Shown: piece after piece, positions 43,411 to 53,239 of the stretch
Layout of the letters: every line of letters starts with the position of its first letter
How positions within the stretch are numbered: the stretch's first letter is position 1
Assembly (NCBI GenBank): GCA_036365515.1
Contig: CM070874.1
Location: 62,391,583 to 62,455,582 of the forward strand
Source of the DNA: Torymus aiolomorphi
Lineage: Eukaryota; Arthropoda; Insecta; Hymenoptera; Torymidae
Direction: 5' to 3'
DNA: 64,000 nt
Position numbers and translations under genes: made by a program
The notes under the pieces: generated by a model
The model's input: only the letters and a program-made list of their open reading frames with translations
The model's database searches: none
What the model was told of the DNA's origin: nothing

Positions 43411-45881
43411 ATGCGTGTGTGTATTTGCTCTTTCCCCCGGCAGGATTTTTTGCTGAAATCCTATCAGCCGCGGGGAAAATACTTTTTCGCGGCGACGCGC
43501 GCTTTTGTCTTTCGTTTAGCTGAAGCGCCAGGGTATGGGTATACTGTATTATATCTAGTCGAAGAGCGGAGGAGGAGGGGACGGCTCTTGAGAAAGTGCG
43601 CAATCAGGAAAATTGCGCGAGCGAGGGATCGGGTTTTGTTTATTGAAGGAGAACAGCCACACGGCAGCGCGGTGTGGTGGCTTTTTTCGAGAGGGTTATG
43701 GATCGGTGATTTGTGGCGATTGGAAGGGGATATTGGCTTATTATGGATGGCTGCACGAGTTTTTTTTTATCTTCTTCTTCTTTACTTTATCAGAGGAGAG
43801 CGAGGAGCATATTTTACGAGCCACCTTCAATAACGCTCTCAACGTAAATATACCCACAAATATAATGAAAAAAAAATTCATAATTCAACATTCGTTTAGC
43901 AAAAACATAAAGATTCTCCAACACCCCCCGGGGCTAATTTGCAAGACGTGCGACCCTCTGGAAAAGTTCCTGCGTCTATATACGCCCTCGCACACGCAAG
44001 AGACTTTTCGCACGCGGAAAAGCGCGTCTACACCCATGCTGGGGCGATTGTATCTCCTCCCGCGCGTTGTAGCTCGCGCGCTTCCAGCAGACGCGAGCGG
44101 GGCGGGCGGCTGCAGAGATACGCCGGGACTGATAGTCGCTCGCGGCGTTCGCGGCGATACACCTCACGCGATGCGATCGCAATCGGCCGCGGAGGCAGCC
44201 AATGGGGGGAGGTGCGAGAGGGCGAAATTTAAAGGCGAGGGAGTGGCGCGCGCGGAAGAGTGCCGAGGGCTCGTTAGGAAGAGAGGAGGGGGACTGACGA
44301 GGGAGAGGGGAAGCGTTTGTTTTGAGTAATTACAGTGTGTACTGTAACGCAGTGTCGGGCAAACGCGAGCGAGCTGTAGGGTCGGATAATGGCGAGGAGG
44401 GGAGGCTCCTTCGTTTTTTGTACTTTGGAATAAGCAGTTGAGAGATGAGAAGTACGGTATATTTTTTGGAAAGTAGCTGGTTCTTCAGTATGACGAAAGC
44501 GTCAAAGAAGAGGCGAGCAAGATAAAGAAAAGGACACACAGAGTCTCTCTCTCTCTCCCCCGATAGAATCTTTGCGTCTCTACGTTTTATACCTCGTCCC
44601 TTACACCCTCTCTCGCGCTCTCTCTCTACCCCTCGCGTAGAAAAATAGAGTAGCAGTCGTCTGCCCTCTCCTCCTTGCGCGCTTTGACGATCTCCGGATC
44701 TCTCTCTCTCTCTCTTTCTCCTGCGCAAGTCCCCCATTCAAAGAGTTCTGCATTTTATGGACTTCAGAAAAGGGGTGGCCTCCCGACAAAGGCGAGATAG
44801 GGCGGCGGACTCTCTCCATCTCGGCAATGGCCCAAGGGCGAGAGCAGCGCAAAACTGAATCGAACGTCAGTAATAAGTAAGATTCACTTTACCAAATGAA
44901 AGTGCAGCGCGCGCTTTCGCTCTCTACCCCCCACCCCTCTCCTTTTGTAGGCGAGAGGGCGACACAAAGGGGTTGCCGCCGCTGCCACCACCGCGATGCG
45001 TCGAAATATATATGTATGAGAGTGAATATGTGGAGGGAGTGTGTGGAGTGAAAGATGAATGGGTGGACTTTTCGGCTATTTGCATATTAGAGAGTGGTAA
45101 AGGTTTGACTTATTTTACATCAAAGGCCTTTATTTGTATACGAGAAAAAATGAAATGCACAATGAAAGTGCTGTCATGATTGTATCTTTGTTTTTATTTC
45201 GCAGCGGAGAGATTTGTACCTCGAAACGATCATATTTATTCGCCGTAAAGAAATCCGTTAAAGTCGGGGGGCTCCGACGGAAAAAAAGACGTGTACAATT
45301 TCATCGGCGAAAAATCTCAGGCGCGCTCGAGGTGTTAAAGAAGCGGGCGAGCTGCTGCTCGCTCTCTCCTCTTTTTTACGAGGCTTTAATGGGCCGCGCG
45401 ATGAGGAAATCGTAACGTTTTAAGCAAACTATAAAATTTCGTAATCTGCGCGAGAAAGAGAGAGAGAGAAAACCCTTCGCGCGAAAGAAGCCGCTCACGA
45501 GACACACGAAGAAAGGGACGGGAAGGGAAAAAGACTGCGAGAGAAGAGGATCGTCGACCGCCCGAGGGCAGCCAAGTGTGAAAGATTCTTCTCTCTCTCT
45601 CCTCTCGAATGTAGAAAAAATGGAAAAAACGTACGCTAAGAAGGGGGAAATATGAAGGCGAGCGCTCGGCTGAGGAGGTGGAGATCGAGAGAGAGAGAGA
45701 GAGAGAAAAAAAGGCGAGGAGCGAAGATTTCAGAAAAAAGAAGAGAGCGAGATACTTAGAAGGGAGAGAAGAGGAGAGAGAGAGCGTCATGTACACGCCG
45801 GTTCGACGCTTCGCTGATTTTTATTGACGCATAATACCGGCCGACGTCGTCCCGAACCGGTCGTGTCGGGCAACCGCAAAC

Positions 45882-45918
<37 letters not shown>

Positions 45919-46860
45919 AGAGCGAGCGAGTATTTGCTCCGAGGAATAACGAGATAACGAACGGTAGCCGGTAGCGAGCGCACGAGCGCAAGAGAGGAAC
46001 GGCGTCCTGTTAGCGAGGAGGCGAGGAGGAGGAGAAGAAGAAGAAGAAGAGAGGGAGTGGGAGAGATCATTGAGAGCTGCAGGCCGGCCGGCCGACCGCG
46101 ACAATAAGAAGCTGCGGAATGGAAATTTCTCGGATTTCCCGTATGTCAATGACTCGCGAAATACATAATTACCCAAGCAGCCGACGAAGGGGGAGGAGAA
46201 TATCCCCGTACTCTCTCTTTTTCTTTTATCTCGCGGGCTTTTGTGCACGCGCGCTTCTCTCCTTTTTTTCTCCGTCGACGCGCGCAATAAATACTTCCCA
46301 ACGAAATTAATCGCGCGAGCTTCTCTCGTTCCGCGAAGAGATTGAGCCATTGTTTTCGCCTTACGCAAGAGGCAGGGAAAATCGAGTGTGCTCGATTGTT
46401 CAAAAAGTAGTAGTTGTAGTAGTATTACTCACGGGACGCGTGAGACCATATCCTTTCTTACGCAAAAAAAAAACAACATACATAGGAGAGGTGCGTGCAA
46501 TTGGGTCAGAGAGGCGTTTTAAATAACGATAATTATGACGGGACGTCGCTCGATCCGTTACACTTGATGCGCACGCGCATATATACTTTCACTCACGAAA
46601 ATTTAATTAAGTTTTCAAAGACCGAGAGCTGAGGCTGCGCGTATAGCTCGTACACATATATTACACACACACTCTCTTGGCCCTTATCGTTAATTGTCAA
46701 CGTGACTCACCGTTATTTTGAGGTCCCGAGGATCGCAGGTGTCGTAGCGGCGATTAAACCGTAGCACCGTGTGCGTCTTGTTCTCGTAGCCAGACTGCAA
46801 GTGGTAATCCTGGCTCGAGTCCATCTGCGGCTCGCGGTTGGCACCCTTCACATGTCGGTC
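952..46860 (-). CDS. olf413: DBH-like monooxygenase, MOXD1 homolog 2 type (5'-partial, 7 exons in window)
   Basis: Joined exons 46860-46711, 11458-11243, 6755-6669, 5505-5323, 2521-2069, 1981-1791 and 1411-952 keep one frame over 579 residues and a stop. The order matches MOXD1/DBH: DOMON end (1-122), Cu2_monooxygen N domain (from about 123 into the sixth-listed block near 250), Cu2_monooxygen C domain (to about 420), then a family-specific tail. Enzymes of this family use two coppers, ascorbate and O2 to hydroxylate a substrate in the secretory pathway; the substrate of the insect MOXD1 group is not evident from sequence. CuH histidines are residues 165, 166 and 238; CuM histidines are 317 and 319 (HTH). 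The expected CuM methionine is Thr392. Introns are phase 0 except the last (phase 2). The start codon and signal peptide are not in the window. The family is certain; orthology to fly olf413, rather than its paralogue, is an inference. Confidence 0.9.
1412..1790 (-). other. Last intron (379 bp, phase 2)
   Basis: It is bounded by CTTGA/gtgagtat and ttgtattacag/AGGCCC on the minus strand. More than half of it (1500-1704) is a two-hairpin element listed separately; the remainder is AT-rich with no other feature. Confidence 0.9.
1500..1704. repeat. Two-hairpin inverted-repeat element
   Basis: Hairpin 1 has arms 1500-1546 and 1560-1601, about 45 bp each, imperfect, with a 13-nt GC-rich loop; the outer ends are gggagcaaaag and its complement cttt...gctccc. 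Hairpin 2 has arms about 1617-1640 and 1682-1704 (tttttttgcct...ggccgaaa against its complement). The 11-mer gggagcaaaag occurs at 1500, in reverse near 1591-1601 (with an indel) and again at 1665. No target-site duplication is obvious. It could be a MITE remnant or a structured RNA within the intron. Confidence 0.6.
1791..1981 (-). CDS. olf413: Coding exon F: end of Cu2_monooxygen C domain, CuM Met replaced by Thr
   Basis: This 191-bp exon enters in phase 0, leaves in phase 2 and encodes 64 residues with the shared split codon (GA/A, Glu). It reads GDHLIAECTYSS, then ITLGGLTTKEETCLV, then YYPRIDLSLCYSLP, aligning gap-free with MOXD1 'GDNLITECRYNT...WGGLSTRSEMCLSYLLYYPR'. The residue before the conserved Cys is Thr (codon 1897-1895, ACC) where PHM, DBH and human MOXD1 have the CuM-liganding Met. 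The acceptor is tcattacag/GGCGAC and the donor CTTGA/gtgagtat. Only an 87-bp intron separates it from the previous exon. Confidence 0.95.
1982..2068 (-). other. Short 87-bp intron (phase 0)
   Basis: The donor is CCC/gtaagttt and the acceptor tcattacag/GGC on the minus strand. This is a typical short insect intron and AT-rich compared with the exons around it. Confidence 0.93.
2069..2521 (-). CDS. olf413: Coding exon E: catalytic core with third CuH His and CuM HTH
   Basis: The largest exon is 453 bp, phase 0/0, and encodes 151 residues from GFNYPPEAGYALDP to RRLQRPAKILP. It contains LETHYSNP (third CuH histidine, codon 2446-2444), DSSGLRLLYT, the IPPGQPEV strand, SEGHC, and FAVIMHTHQLGKKVRLRQIR, whose HTH (codons 2209-2207 and 2203-2201) is the CuM histidine pair. 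The match to human MOXD1 runs the whole length without gaps of note. The acceptor is ctctcgcag/GGCTTC and the donor CTGCCC/gtaagttt. Open reading continues past both ends into the introns, but homology stops exactly at the splice sites. Confidence 0.97.
2522..5322 (-). other. 2.8-kb intron (phase 0)
   Basis: It lies between exons D and E, with donor TCGGAG/gtcagtgt and acceptor tctcgcag. It holds CT/GA-rich and CGCG-rich low-complexity sequence (for example 3470-3486) and several short frames on both strands. None of those frames has recognisable homology. Confidence 0.85.
5323..5505 (-). CDS. olf413: Coding exon D: CuH-site HH motif
   Basis: This 183-bp, phase 0/0 exon encodes 61 residues beginning YEPVIQPGSQEYLHHMTLYEC and ending TWSLGSE. 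The LHHMTLYEC motif (codons at 5466-5461) supplies the two adjacent CuH histidines equivalent to PHM H107/H108. The rest matches MOXD1 up to 'FAWAIGGE'. Cysteines in the LYEC, TSCSS and ASCNT motifs fit the disulfides of the family. NET and NGT are N-glycosylation sequons. The acceptor is ctgttttag/TACGAG and the donor TCGGAG/gtcagtgt. The opposite strand carries an overlapping frame, which is a shadow. Confidence 0.94.
5506..6668 (-). other. 1.16-kb intron (phase 0)
   Basis: It lies between exons C and D, with donor GTGAGG/gtaagcat and acceptor ctgttttag. The content is simple AT/GA-rich sequence; I see no nested gene or structured element. Confidence 0.88.
6669..6755 (-). CDS. olf413: Coding exon C: start of Cu2_monooxygen N domain
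   Basis: This 87-bp microexon-like segment is phase 0/0 and encodes 29 residues, VRLPMDQDTLLQCRVFRLP followed by KILHKHHVVR. It corresponds to MOXD1 'VPIPNKDTTYWCQMFKIP...KHHVIK', the first strands of the first catalytic domain, with the conserved cysteine and the HH pair in KHHV. The acceptor is gtttttcag/GTCCG and the donor GTGAGG/gtaagcat. It is too short to stand out as an open frame and was placed by homology plus exact splice phase. Confidence 0.92.
10230..10242. repeat. G13 homopolymer
   Basis: A run of 13 G is followed about 300 bp later by the C14 run at 10537-10550. Such runs are error-prone in sequencing, and their lengths should be treated as approximate. Confidence 0.85.
10537..10550. 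repeat. C14 homopolymer
   Basis: A run of 14 C follows a GTC-rich tract. Similar long C runs occur at 16297-16310 and about 29938-29953. Confidence 0.85.
10946..11207. mobile_element. MITE-like element, TA target site, 21-bp phased core
   Basis: The ends are CACTGTTAAA and its complement TTTAACAGTG, each flanked by TA (10944-10945 and 11208-11209), as expected for Tc1/mariner-type insertion. The terminal inverted repeats extend about 95 bp with high identity. The interior is built of ATTAAATTTAAT-like units at 11008, 11029, 11050, 11071, 11092 (degenerate), 11113 and 11134, an exact 21-bp step. No transposase is encoded, so it is non-autonomous. It inserted just downstream of exon B in the intron. 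Confidence 0.75.
11243..11458 (-). CDS. olf413: Coding exon B: end of DOMON and linker
   Basis: This 216-bp, phase 0/0 exon encodes 72 residues starting NDTLQVVWQYH and ending HVWDLFNAQ. It matches the MOXD1 segment 'DSTVRVIWAYH...RGTKSLRLL...YFDLVNQD'. The acceptor is ctcgtttcag/AACGAC and the donor GCTCAG/gtgagtgc. NDT is a potential N-glycosylation site. The middle (SAAGVLPADGAVRGTRPLYLV) is the variable part of the linker that joins the DOMON domain to the catalytic core. An MITE-like element begins only 35 bp downstream of its donor site. Confidence 0.95.
13351..13434. repeat. (CA)n/(TA)n microsatellite
   Basis: Nearly pure CA dinucleotides with two TA interruptions run to about 13422 and then into a short TA tract. 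Confidence 0.95.
16297..16310. repeat. C14 homopolymer
   Basis: A run of 14 C follows gtccag. It is one of four long C/G runs in the window; its exact length is uncertain in any assembly. Confidence 0.85.
19201..19258. repeat. (GT)n microsatellite
   Basis: A GT dinucleotide tract of about 58 bp with a few CT and AT interruptions. Confidence 0.95.
24271..24292. repeat. (GT)11 microsatellite
   Basis: A pure GT tract of 22 bp. Confidence 0.9.
25701..25731. repeat. (TG)n microsatellite
   Basis: A TG tract of about 31 bp, pure after the first TA. Confidence 0.9.
26985..27233. mobile_element. MITE-like element with TA target site and long inner palindrome
   Basis: The left end CACGGAGAAAA and the right end ...TTTCTCTCAGTG (complement CACTGAGAGAAA) are each flanked by TA (26983-26984 and 27234-27235). 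An inner palindrome at 27033-27163 has arms of about 50 bp (gggacaga...ttatcat...gtaaaaa) that are close to identical. The outer arms share TAGG.AAAATT.ACTATA. No coding capacity. The ends differ from those of the element at 10946-11207, so it is a second family. Confidence 0.7.
29938..29953. repeat. C16 homopolymer
   Basis: A run of about 16 C, followed by GCCCG. It produces the Gly/Pro-rich shadow frames around it. Confidence 0.85.
34438..34498. repeat. (CT)30 microsatellite
   Basis: A pure CT tract of 61 bp; on the transcribed (minus) strand it reads GA. Long GAGAG tracts can bind GAGA factor in insects, but the length here points first to a simple repeat. Confidence 0.97.
36369..36404. 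repeat. (AG)18 microsatellite
   Basis: A pure AG tract of 36 bp within GA-rich flanks, about 0.8 kb from the recursive splice site at 37183. Confidence 0.95.
37176..37212 (-). promoter_or_regulatory. Recursive splice site (ratchet point), AG/GT zero-length exon
   Basis: On the minus strand the sequence reads cctaacg, then a pyrimidine run (ttctcttttctgttacag), directly followed by gtaagcat. The AG/GT junction lies between 37183 and 37182. The candidate branch A (37208) is 25 nt before the AG. The right half equals the first eight intron bases of the real donor of exon C (gtaagcat). It lies inside the 35-kb intron of this gene, on its coding strand, 9.5 kb from exon A and 25.7 kb from exon B. 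This is the layout known for ratchet sites in long insect introns; use in vivo is inferred. Confidence 0.7.
43292..43336. repeat. (CT)n microsatellite
   Basis: A pure CT tract of 45 bp, 17 bp before a GT/AC compound palindrome. Confidence 0.95.
43353..43408. repeat. (GT)11-TATA-(CA)15 compound palindrome
   Basis: A GT tract (43353-43374) runs through TATA into an AC tract (to 43408), so the two halves are complementary and could extrude as a cruciform or form Z-DNA. Confidence 0.9.
45884..45912. repeat. (GA)n microsatellite
   Basis: A GA tract of about 29 bp followed by A-rich GA sequence. Confidence 0.9.
46711..46860 (-). CDS. olf413: Coding exon A: DOMON domain, C-terminal part
   Basis: This 150-bp, phase 0/0 exon encodes 50 residues beginning DRHVKGANREP and ending in DPRDLKIT. 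It aligns with the MOXD1 DOMON stretch around 'DRP...QQDYHLEYAMENSTHT...HTCD': QDYHL, the ENKTHT block (an N-glycosylation sequon) and a conserved TCD are visible. The acceptor reads tgtgttacag/GACCG and the donor ACG/gtgagtcac. It is isolated by about 35 kb on the downstream side and at least 17 kb upstream, so it would be easy to miss by ORF length alone. The phase-0 acceptor at its 5' side means the DOMON start lies on earlier exons outside the window. Confidence 0.92.
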
Positions 46861-49325
46861 CTGTAACACACGTAATAACAAAACTCATTAACTTTCGTCT
46901 CTGGGTGACTTACATTGCGCGACACACGCACCGCATTTTCTTTTTTTTTTGTGCGTAATCGTCGCGTCTGCGCTTTTATAAATATGCTAATAACCATCGT
47001 CATATAAAAATAATATTCAAATGCGAATCGAGAGAGTTTTCAGAATTCGTCTCGACAGTTGAGTGGCGTATTGCAGTGGGATATCAATTAATGCGCGAGC
47101 GCTATAAATCGGTCGATTGTGCGTACACACCGAATTAATAGCTCTCGACGAACACGTCAATCAGGCGCGTCATTTATATAACCGAGAGAACATAAGTGTG
47201 AGAGACTTTTTCCACTTTCCACCTGACCCATACACTGATGAAATCCCATCAAAATCATCATATATATAACCTCTTGCGTATACACGAAAATCAGGTTATG
47301 CAGACGATATCACCGAAACACTCGAAATTCATCGAATGCGCGTTGGAACGTGTACGCCTATACGCAGGTACAACAGGTCCGGGATAGACTGAGAGAGACA
47401 AATGAACCTTATACGATCTCTCATCGTTTAGGATGATTCAGCGAATCGCTCCACCGCGCGTAACCCTCATCACCTACTCGATTCACACACCGCCTCGCTC
47501 GCTCACTCTCACGCGGGCGGGATGAAAATAGACAACGCGCTAGGTTCCCTCATTGTTTTCCAGTCAGCGCAAACATCTCGCGGCCACTTTATTCCACCTC
47601 GTGTATTTTAACGAATCAATTTTATCCCCCATTACGCCTGATATAATTCAGCGCGGGATTTAAATTAAAATCGTCGAAATTCACGGAACCGGCCATAATT
47701 AACGCGCGTATATATACGTAAGAGCTGATCGATAAAGTCGCTCTCCTTCCTTCTCCCTCTCTCTTCACTCGTCGCTTATTAAAACGGTCCTACGCCTCAG
47801 TGGAGACAACGCTATTAGGTCCCGCATACAAATGAAACCCACGCGCTTTCCCTCTCTCGCAGGCGAGAGCGGATTTCCAACTGTCTCTCCTCTCTCCCGT
47901 GTGCGCCGCAGCTCGTCGTCGTTGTCGTAGCAGTCCCTACGGTTTGCAATATTCACACAATTACGCGGGTCACGTTCTATTCTCGCCCTCCCGTGGTGGT
48001 TCTGCTAAATATTGAAAATCGTCTCTCGCGCGCTGTTTACGCGCGAATTATTCATTGCGGTGTACTCAAACACGTATACGTACGTATCCGTATGTCTTTA
48101 CCTGCGACGTGATACACGCGGCGAGTATACGTATGTGTATATATATGCGAGTCCATTGGTATATACGAAGGTGAATGAAGAGCAATTCCATTCACGGGAC
48201 TAGAAATGCAAACGTCTCGCTCGCGGGGCTGTTAATCAAAAGCGCTCGAAATGTTCTTATATATCGGGAATAGGATGAACATACATATATATACACGAAT
48301 GCAGCACACGCGTATATGTTGTGTGTATGAGTATATATATATGTGCATGTGCGAGGAGTATCGGGTGTCGTTCGTTTGCTCGGCCAATGTTTGCGCGCGG
48401 TAAATATAATATGTATATGGGGCCAGAGCGCACACGCGGGTTTATATTGAATCTTGTGCGCATTTATAAGCCATAAATTTCGCGTAATTGCGATTTCGAA
48501 CTATTAGTTTCCATTCATACCTCTCTTTCTCGTTTTTTTCTTCTTCCCGTCCTATTTTCCAATTCGCGAGGGGATTGAATATATCGCGGCGCGCTGATTC
48601 ATGCGTAAGCGCTTATGGTGTTGCTGTGCGGTTCGAATTAAACTTTTCACGAGGCAGCTTTTTATTGTCACGTTAATGCATGCTAATTTCAAATTTCGCA
48701 ATCCGACTGCGTGAATCATTTTTACAGCGACACGCGCAATATCAGTAAAATCGCAATCCCAGAGACACGCTGTACTAACTTTGTTAACAACAAACCCACT
48801 GTAAATGACACCCGCGAGCGTGGGGGCGTAAAACAAGAATATTAAATTAACACGCGCGCCGTCAAAAGCAATAAACATCGAAACTCAATTAAAAATAATA
48901 AAGAGTCTGTTAATAGACTCTCGCGTAACGCGGCTGGGCGCGCGTGTATCACAAAAACGCATTAAACGCACTTGTATCTTTGTTATGAAGAGATTTAAGT
49001 TCGCCGGCGGCGGCCGGACGGGGCGGCAGCCGTCACTGGATCTGCATTAATGAAGCGGTAACAGATTAAATTAAGCACACGCGCTTATATATACGTGCAG
49101 CAACGTATACGCACACACACACACGTACGCGGGGGCAGAAAATTAAAAGCGCGCACAATGCTACATCAATAACGCGCTCGACAGCCAGAACATAACACGC
49201 TCGGCTCGGCTCGTCAGCTCGACGCGTAATTAAAGTGATTTAAGCGCAAAATACGCAACGCCACCGCTGCCGCCGGCCTATCTCTTCCCTTTCCATAATT
49301 TAATCGCGCTCGCCTCCCCCTATCC

Positions 49326-49383
49326 CCCCCCCCTCACCTGTATATACGCGCGAAAAAAAGAAGAAGGAGAGAAGGAGGGCAGG
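49326..49383 (-). promoter_or_regulatory. Candidate recursive splice site (weaker)
   Basis: On the minus strand a long pyrimidine tract (ctccctccttctctccttcttcttttttt) precedes cgcgcgtatatacag, joined directly to gtgagggggg; the junction is 49338/49337. The pyrimidine tract is strong, but the donor half (GTGAGG) is weaker than GTAAGT and there is no clear branch point. It lies 2.5 kb before exon A in the upstream intron. Confidence 0.35.
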
Positions 49384-49690
49384 GAAAAAGGAGGCACACG
49401 ATGAGAGAGAGAGAGCTCTATATACGCTGCTACTCTTTTCGGGAGCCAATAAACAGGCCAATCAGGCCGCTATATAACGCGCGCGGCTCCTTGCGAGAGC
49501 GTGCAGGCACGTCGCCTCCTCCTCCTCCTCCTCCTCCTCCTTATCCTCTCCTCCGCCCTCTTCCGCTCTCGGTGCACCAAAGGAGCGCACGTATATATAC
49601 GCCATTGTTCGCTTGCGACGTGTGGCGAACGGGGCGCAAGGCCACGTCGGCTCGAGCGAACGCTATGGCGAAATAGGAGGAAAAAGAGTG

Positions 49691-49729
<39 letters not shown>
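49691..49729. repeat. (GA)n microsatellite
   Basis: A GA tract of about 39 bp with one AAG interruption. Confidence 0.9.
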
Positions 49730-51925
49730 GGTGGAAGGAGAAAGAGAGACCACCCCGCGGGCAAAAAGCGAGGCGGCTTTTGTCGTCTGGCGCGACGTTT
49801 TCGCGCGCGTATAGCCGTAACGGCCGGTGTGTGCCAGGCAGGCAAACCCTTGTGAAAGTGACGTAGGGATATGGCGGTTGTATATGTAAGGTATGTTGAG
49901 GTGCTTACCATGCATCGAAAATGACTCGTAATTGCTTTTTCGATTTATGGATGTGAGAAGACTTTTGGATTTTTCCATTCGGATTTGTTCCTATAAGAAA
50001 TATTTAACCGCGTATAAAAGAATATTGGTTGAATCGCAGATATAACGCCGATTCGAGAAAAGTATACTCGCGCAAGAAAATAAACGACAATAAATATTTA
50101 ATATTGAAGCCCATAAGAAGTTAATAGAGTGCAAAAAGGAAACGTGCGGCCCGTAACACACAACGGCAACGGCAACGCGGGATAACGAAACTATTCAACG
50201 CGTGTCCCTAGGAGACGGCAAAAAGGAAACGGCGCAAGCGATAACGCCGGTGATAAAGGGGGAAAATAGTGTGTGGAACTCCAGCCTCGGAGTGGGGGGG
50301 ATATAAATAGAAAAGTAGTTAGAGAGAGAGCGGGAACCGGGCTGGAGAAAAAATTGAACAAGAAAGGAAAGAAAGGGGAAGAGAGAGAGAGCAAGAGCGA
50401 GAAAAATAGTCTTTCACGATCACACCTGCGACAAGCCGATCGAGCGCCGCGCCGCGCCGGGCTATAAGGTGGCGAAGTCCATCGAGTCGCCGCGCGCGCG
50501 CGCGATCTTTCTTTTTGCGCCGGAACAAGCGCGCCGACCTACCTAGTGCTCCTTTTTGCTCGTTCTCTCTCGACAGGGGAGAAAAAGGGTATGCGCGCTT
50601 TTGTACACGGGGACTAGAATGCGATTTCGCGGAATAATTGAGAACTGGTGTGAGACTGTTTTGCGGCGTTTTATAAATTATGCATTTTATTGTAATTTTT
50701 CGAGGTTTTTCTATAGGCACGCCGCGGTGATTCTACAACGTATATATTTTTAATCCCACAGAACGTGTGTCCGGGTAGAAAAAATAACGGAAAAGTATAT
50801 ATCCTCTCGCGTTTAATTTGCTTTATTTGACCGAGAGAGAACAGCACGCGCAGCGATCGATATTATCCCCCCGTATACCGCGTCTCAACAATTTTTTCAC
50901 CCCGTCAAAATCGCTCTTGGTCCGGCGAGGTATCGCTTTACCGGGATCAAAGTGACACTTCGGGTCGCGCGAAAGCCAACACTCTCGTAGCCCTTCCCAA
51001 GACCGCAACTTGCAAAGTAACACCTCTCACTCTCAGGGATGCATGCACACGCACCGCAGAGGAAAAAGGAGGAATGTCGCGGTGCAGCCGGGCAGAATAT
51101 CGCCTCTAGACACACAAGTCTCTCTCTCTCTCTCTTCTCCTTTTACTTAGTTATAATCCGCATTTTTCGAGGACGAGTTTTTGCTCATATGTGCCAGTCC
51201 AAAGGTGGAGAGAGAGAGGACGGAATCCAGACGCGCGATATAATTATCTCACTGCGACGCGCGCGCGAGCGGCATTGTTTGCTCTTTGCGCTCATCGCGA
51301 GGCGCCTTTATTAAAATTTAATTTCCAGGGAGGGAGAGAGAAGGAGTAGAAAAAGATGGTGTCGCCGCGAGTCACGCGCGTTTCGTATATTTAGCGCGTG
51401 TGTGTGCAGTCGCGGGAGAGTCTTTTATATATGCGGCGGCGGCGGCTTTTTGCGCTCGATTTCGCCGTGACATGCGAACGGCCGCCTTTTTCTGCATCGC
51501 TCGAGACCCCTTCGAGGTCCCCGAGAAATATATCGCGGAATGAGTCTTTAGAAGAGAGAAAAAGAGAGCGCGAGAGCGAGGTAGAGAAAAGAAACGAACG
51601 TTCGCGTTTAGTTTAGTTTCTTCTTTTTTTCTCTCTTCTCTCCTTTCTTTTACGGGCGCAGTGTTGCTAATTAAAGGAAACTCGGGCGTTTTGTTTAGCT
51701 GGATGTCGTTACTCGGTTAATAACCGACTTCCAGAAGTTCGCCGCGCGCTGTATATAGCGAATATAATCCTTCGCGGTTGCCGTACGGCGTGTGCAGTTA
51801 ACGTCGGCAAGGAAAATATATTTCGAATAACCTAATGTATACCAGTACAGCGGGCGTAAAACACAGCCGAGCGTTTGACGGCTTTATCGCTTATTCAAAC
51901 CCCCGAGACCGCCAGTTTAATACGA

Positions 51926-51926
<1 letters not shown>

Positions 51927-51960
<34 letters not shown>
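51927..51960. repeat. (AC)17 microsatellite
   Basis: A pure AC tract of 34 bp. Confidence 0.95.
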
Positions 51961-51963
<3 letters not shown>

Positions 51964-52301
51964 CGCGCGTAAAAATGTTGTGCGTGATTTTTGCTGCGGC
52001 GCACGGGGGCTGTATTAAAAAGTTGTAAAGTCAGGAGACCGACGAGCGAACTTTTGCGGAAAGCGAGAGTGCAGAACCTGGGGCTAATTCGAGCACGCGG
52101 GATAAACGAGACGGTAAAATTTTAATAACCTCCCCTCTCCGTCGCCGAATACCTGGACCTCGTTGTGCTTTTTTTTACTCGTCTCGACGCATCTAATTTA
52201 TCTGGAGGCCATTCTTCTGGGACTAATCTCTGCTGCTCCTTCCCACCGGTCATAATTTTTCAAGCAGCCCGGCGTAGATTGGGTCGCGCGTGAAAGCGAA
52301 C

Positions 52302-52304
52302 GGT

Positions 52305-52348
<44 letters not shown>
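52302..52348. repeat. (GA)n microsatellite
   Basis: A GA tract with AAA interruptions; a second GA tract follows at about 52398-52419. Confidence 0.9.
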
Positions 52349-52351
<3 letters not shown>

Positions 52352-53203
52352 TCGGTGGGAGAATAATAAAGAGTAGACGGAGGAAAAGAAGACGACGAGA
52401 GAGAGAGAGAGAGAGAGAAAATGAGAGATTGAGAGATTGTGAAATGAATTTCGGGGACTGATACATAACGTAAAAGTTATTATTTGATTAAAATCATTCG
52501 AACGTTACATTTTTATTATATTTCTTTTCAGAAATTGAATAAAAATAAATTTTCATTCTCATAAAATGTTTCCGCAGCGACAAAAATAGTAATAAAAGAA
52601 AGGGACTCTCCCGCTTCGCAAGCGGCATATAAGCTCTTCCACAAAATCATGTAAAGCGCTACACGCGCGTCTTTTTATCGTCGCGAATAAAGCGTCGTCG
52701 TCGTCGGCAGTGGCGACGGCGGTGGTGCTGGAGAGGAAAAAAAAGAAGCTCAGCGCGCGGCGAGAGAAGGCAAGAAGGTAAACCGAAAGAGCAAAAGGAA
52801 ATTAGAGACAGAGACACAAGGGAGAGAGAGAGCGCACGCGCCTTTGTGGGGGATGTACCTTTTGACTGAAGCGCTCCGCGCGTGGGCAAGGAAAAAGAAG
52901 GAAATATAGAGAGAGAGAGAAGCGCGCGGGTCTGTCCGGCGTCGTCTCATACTTTGTGTAAGCTTTGAACTCCGACCCGGCCAATATTGGCGTCCCCACG
53001 AGGATGTTCGCCGAGTCAGTCGCTTAGTCCGAGCATGCGTATAGGGGACTCTGCGAGCCTGGGCAAAAGGGGGAAAAAAGATTCTCGGAAAATCCCCTCG
53101 CGCAATTCGAGAATTTCCTCGGGAAGCACGAGAAAGGGAGTGGAGGAGATTTTCCTCTCTGCTGACGACGTACTTGTAACATAATTTTATCGACGTATAT
53201 ACC

Positions 53204-53239
53204 AGAAGGTCCTCGTTAATAATTAACGTTGGACTTTCT
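53204..53239. repeat. Short near-perfect hairpin
   Basis: The arms agaaggtcctcgttaat and aattaacgttggactttct are complementary with one bulge and no loop to speak of. It is too short for a typical pre-miRNA. Confidence 0.5.

Larger units (their letters stand above)
11459..46710 (-). other. 35.3-kb intron (phase 0)
   Basis: It separates exons A and B; residues on either side are contiguous against MOXD1 (KIT/NDT), so no coding exon is missing. It contains numerous microsatellites, an MITE-like element (26985-27233), a strong recursive splice site (37182/37183) and GA/CT-rich low-complexity sequence. All long frames inside (for example 43613-44329 plus, 28760-29251 minus, 45787-46368 minus, 17073-17612 plus) are simple-sequence translations without domains. 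I found no nested gene. Confidence 0.85.

Noticed and set aside
43613..44329. Longest open frame in the window, 238 codons, plus strand
   Set aside because: The translation is Arg/Gly/Phe-rich and comes from GA- and CGCG-rich intron sequence; no domain, no splice context, no similarity to any family I know.
45787..46368. 193-codon frame, minus strand
   Set aside because: Ser/Leu/Arg runs come from GA microsatellites; low-complexity shadow.
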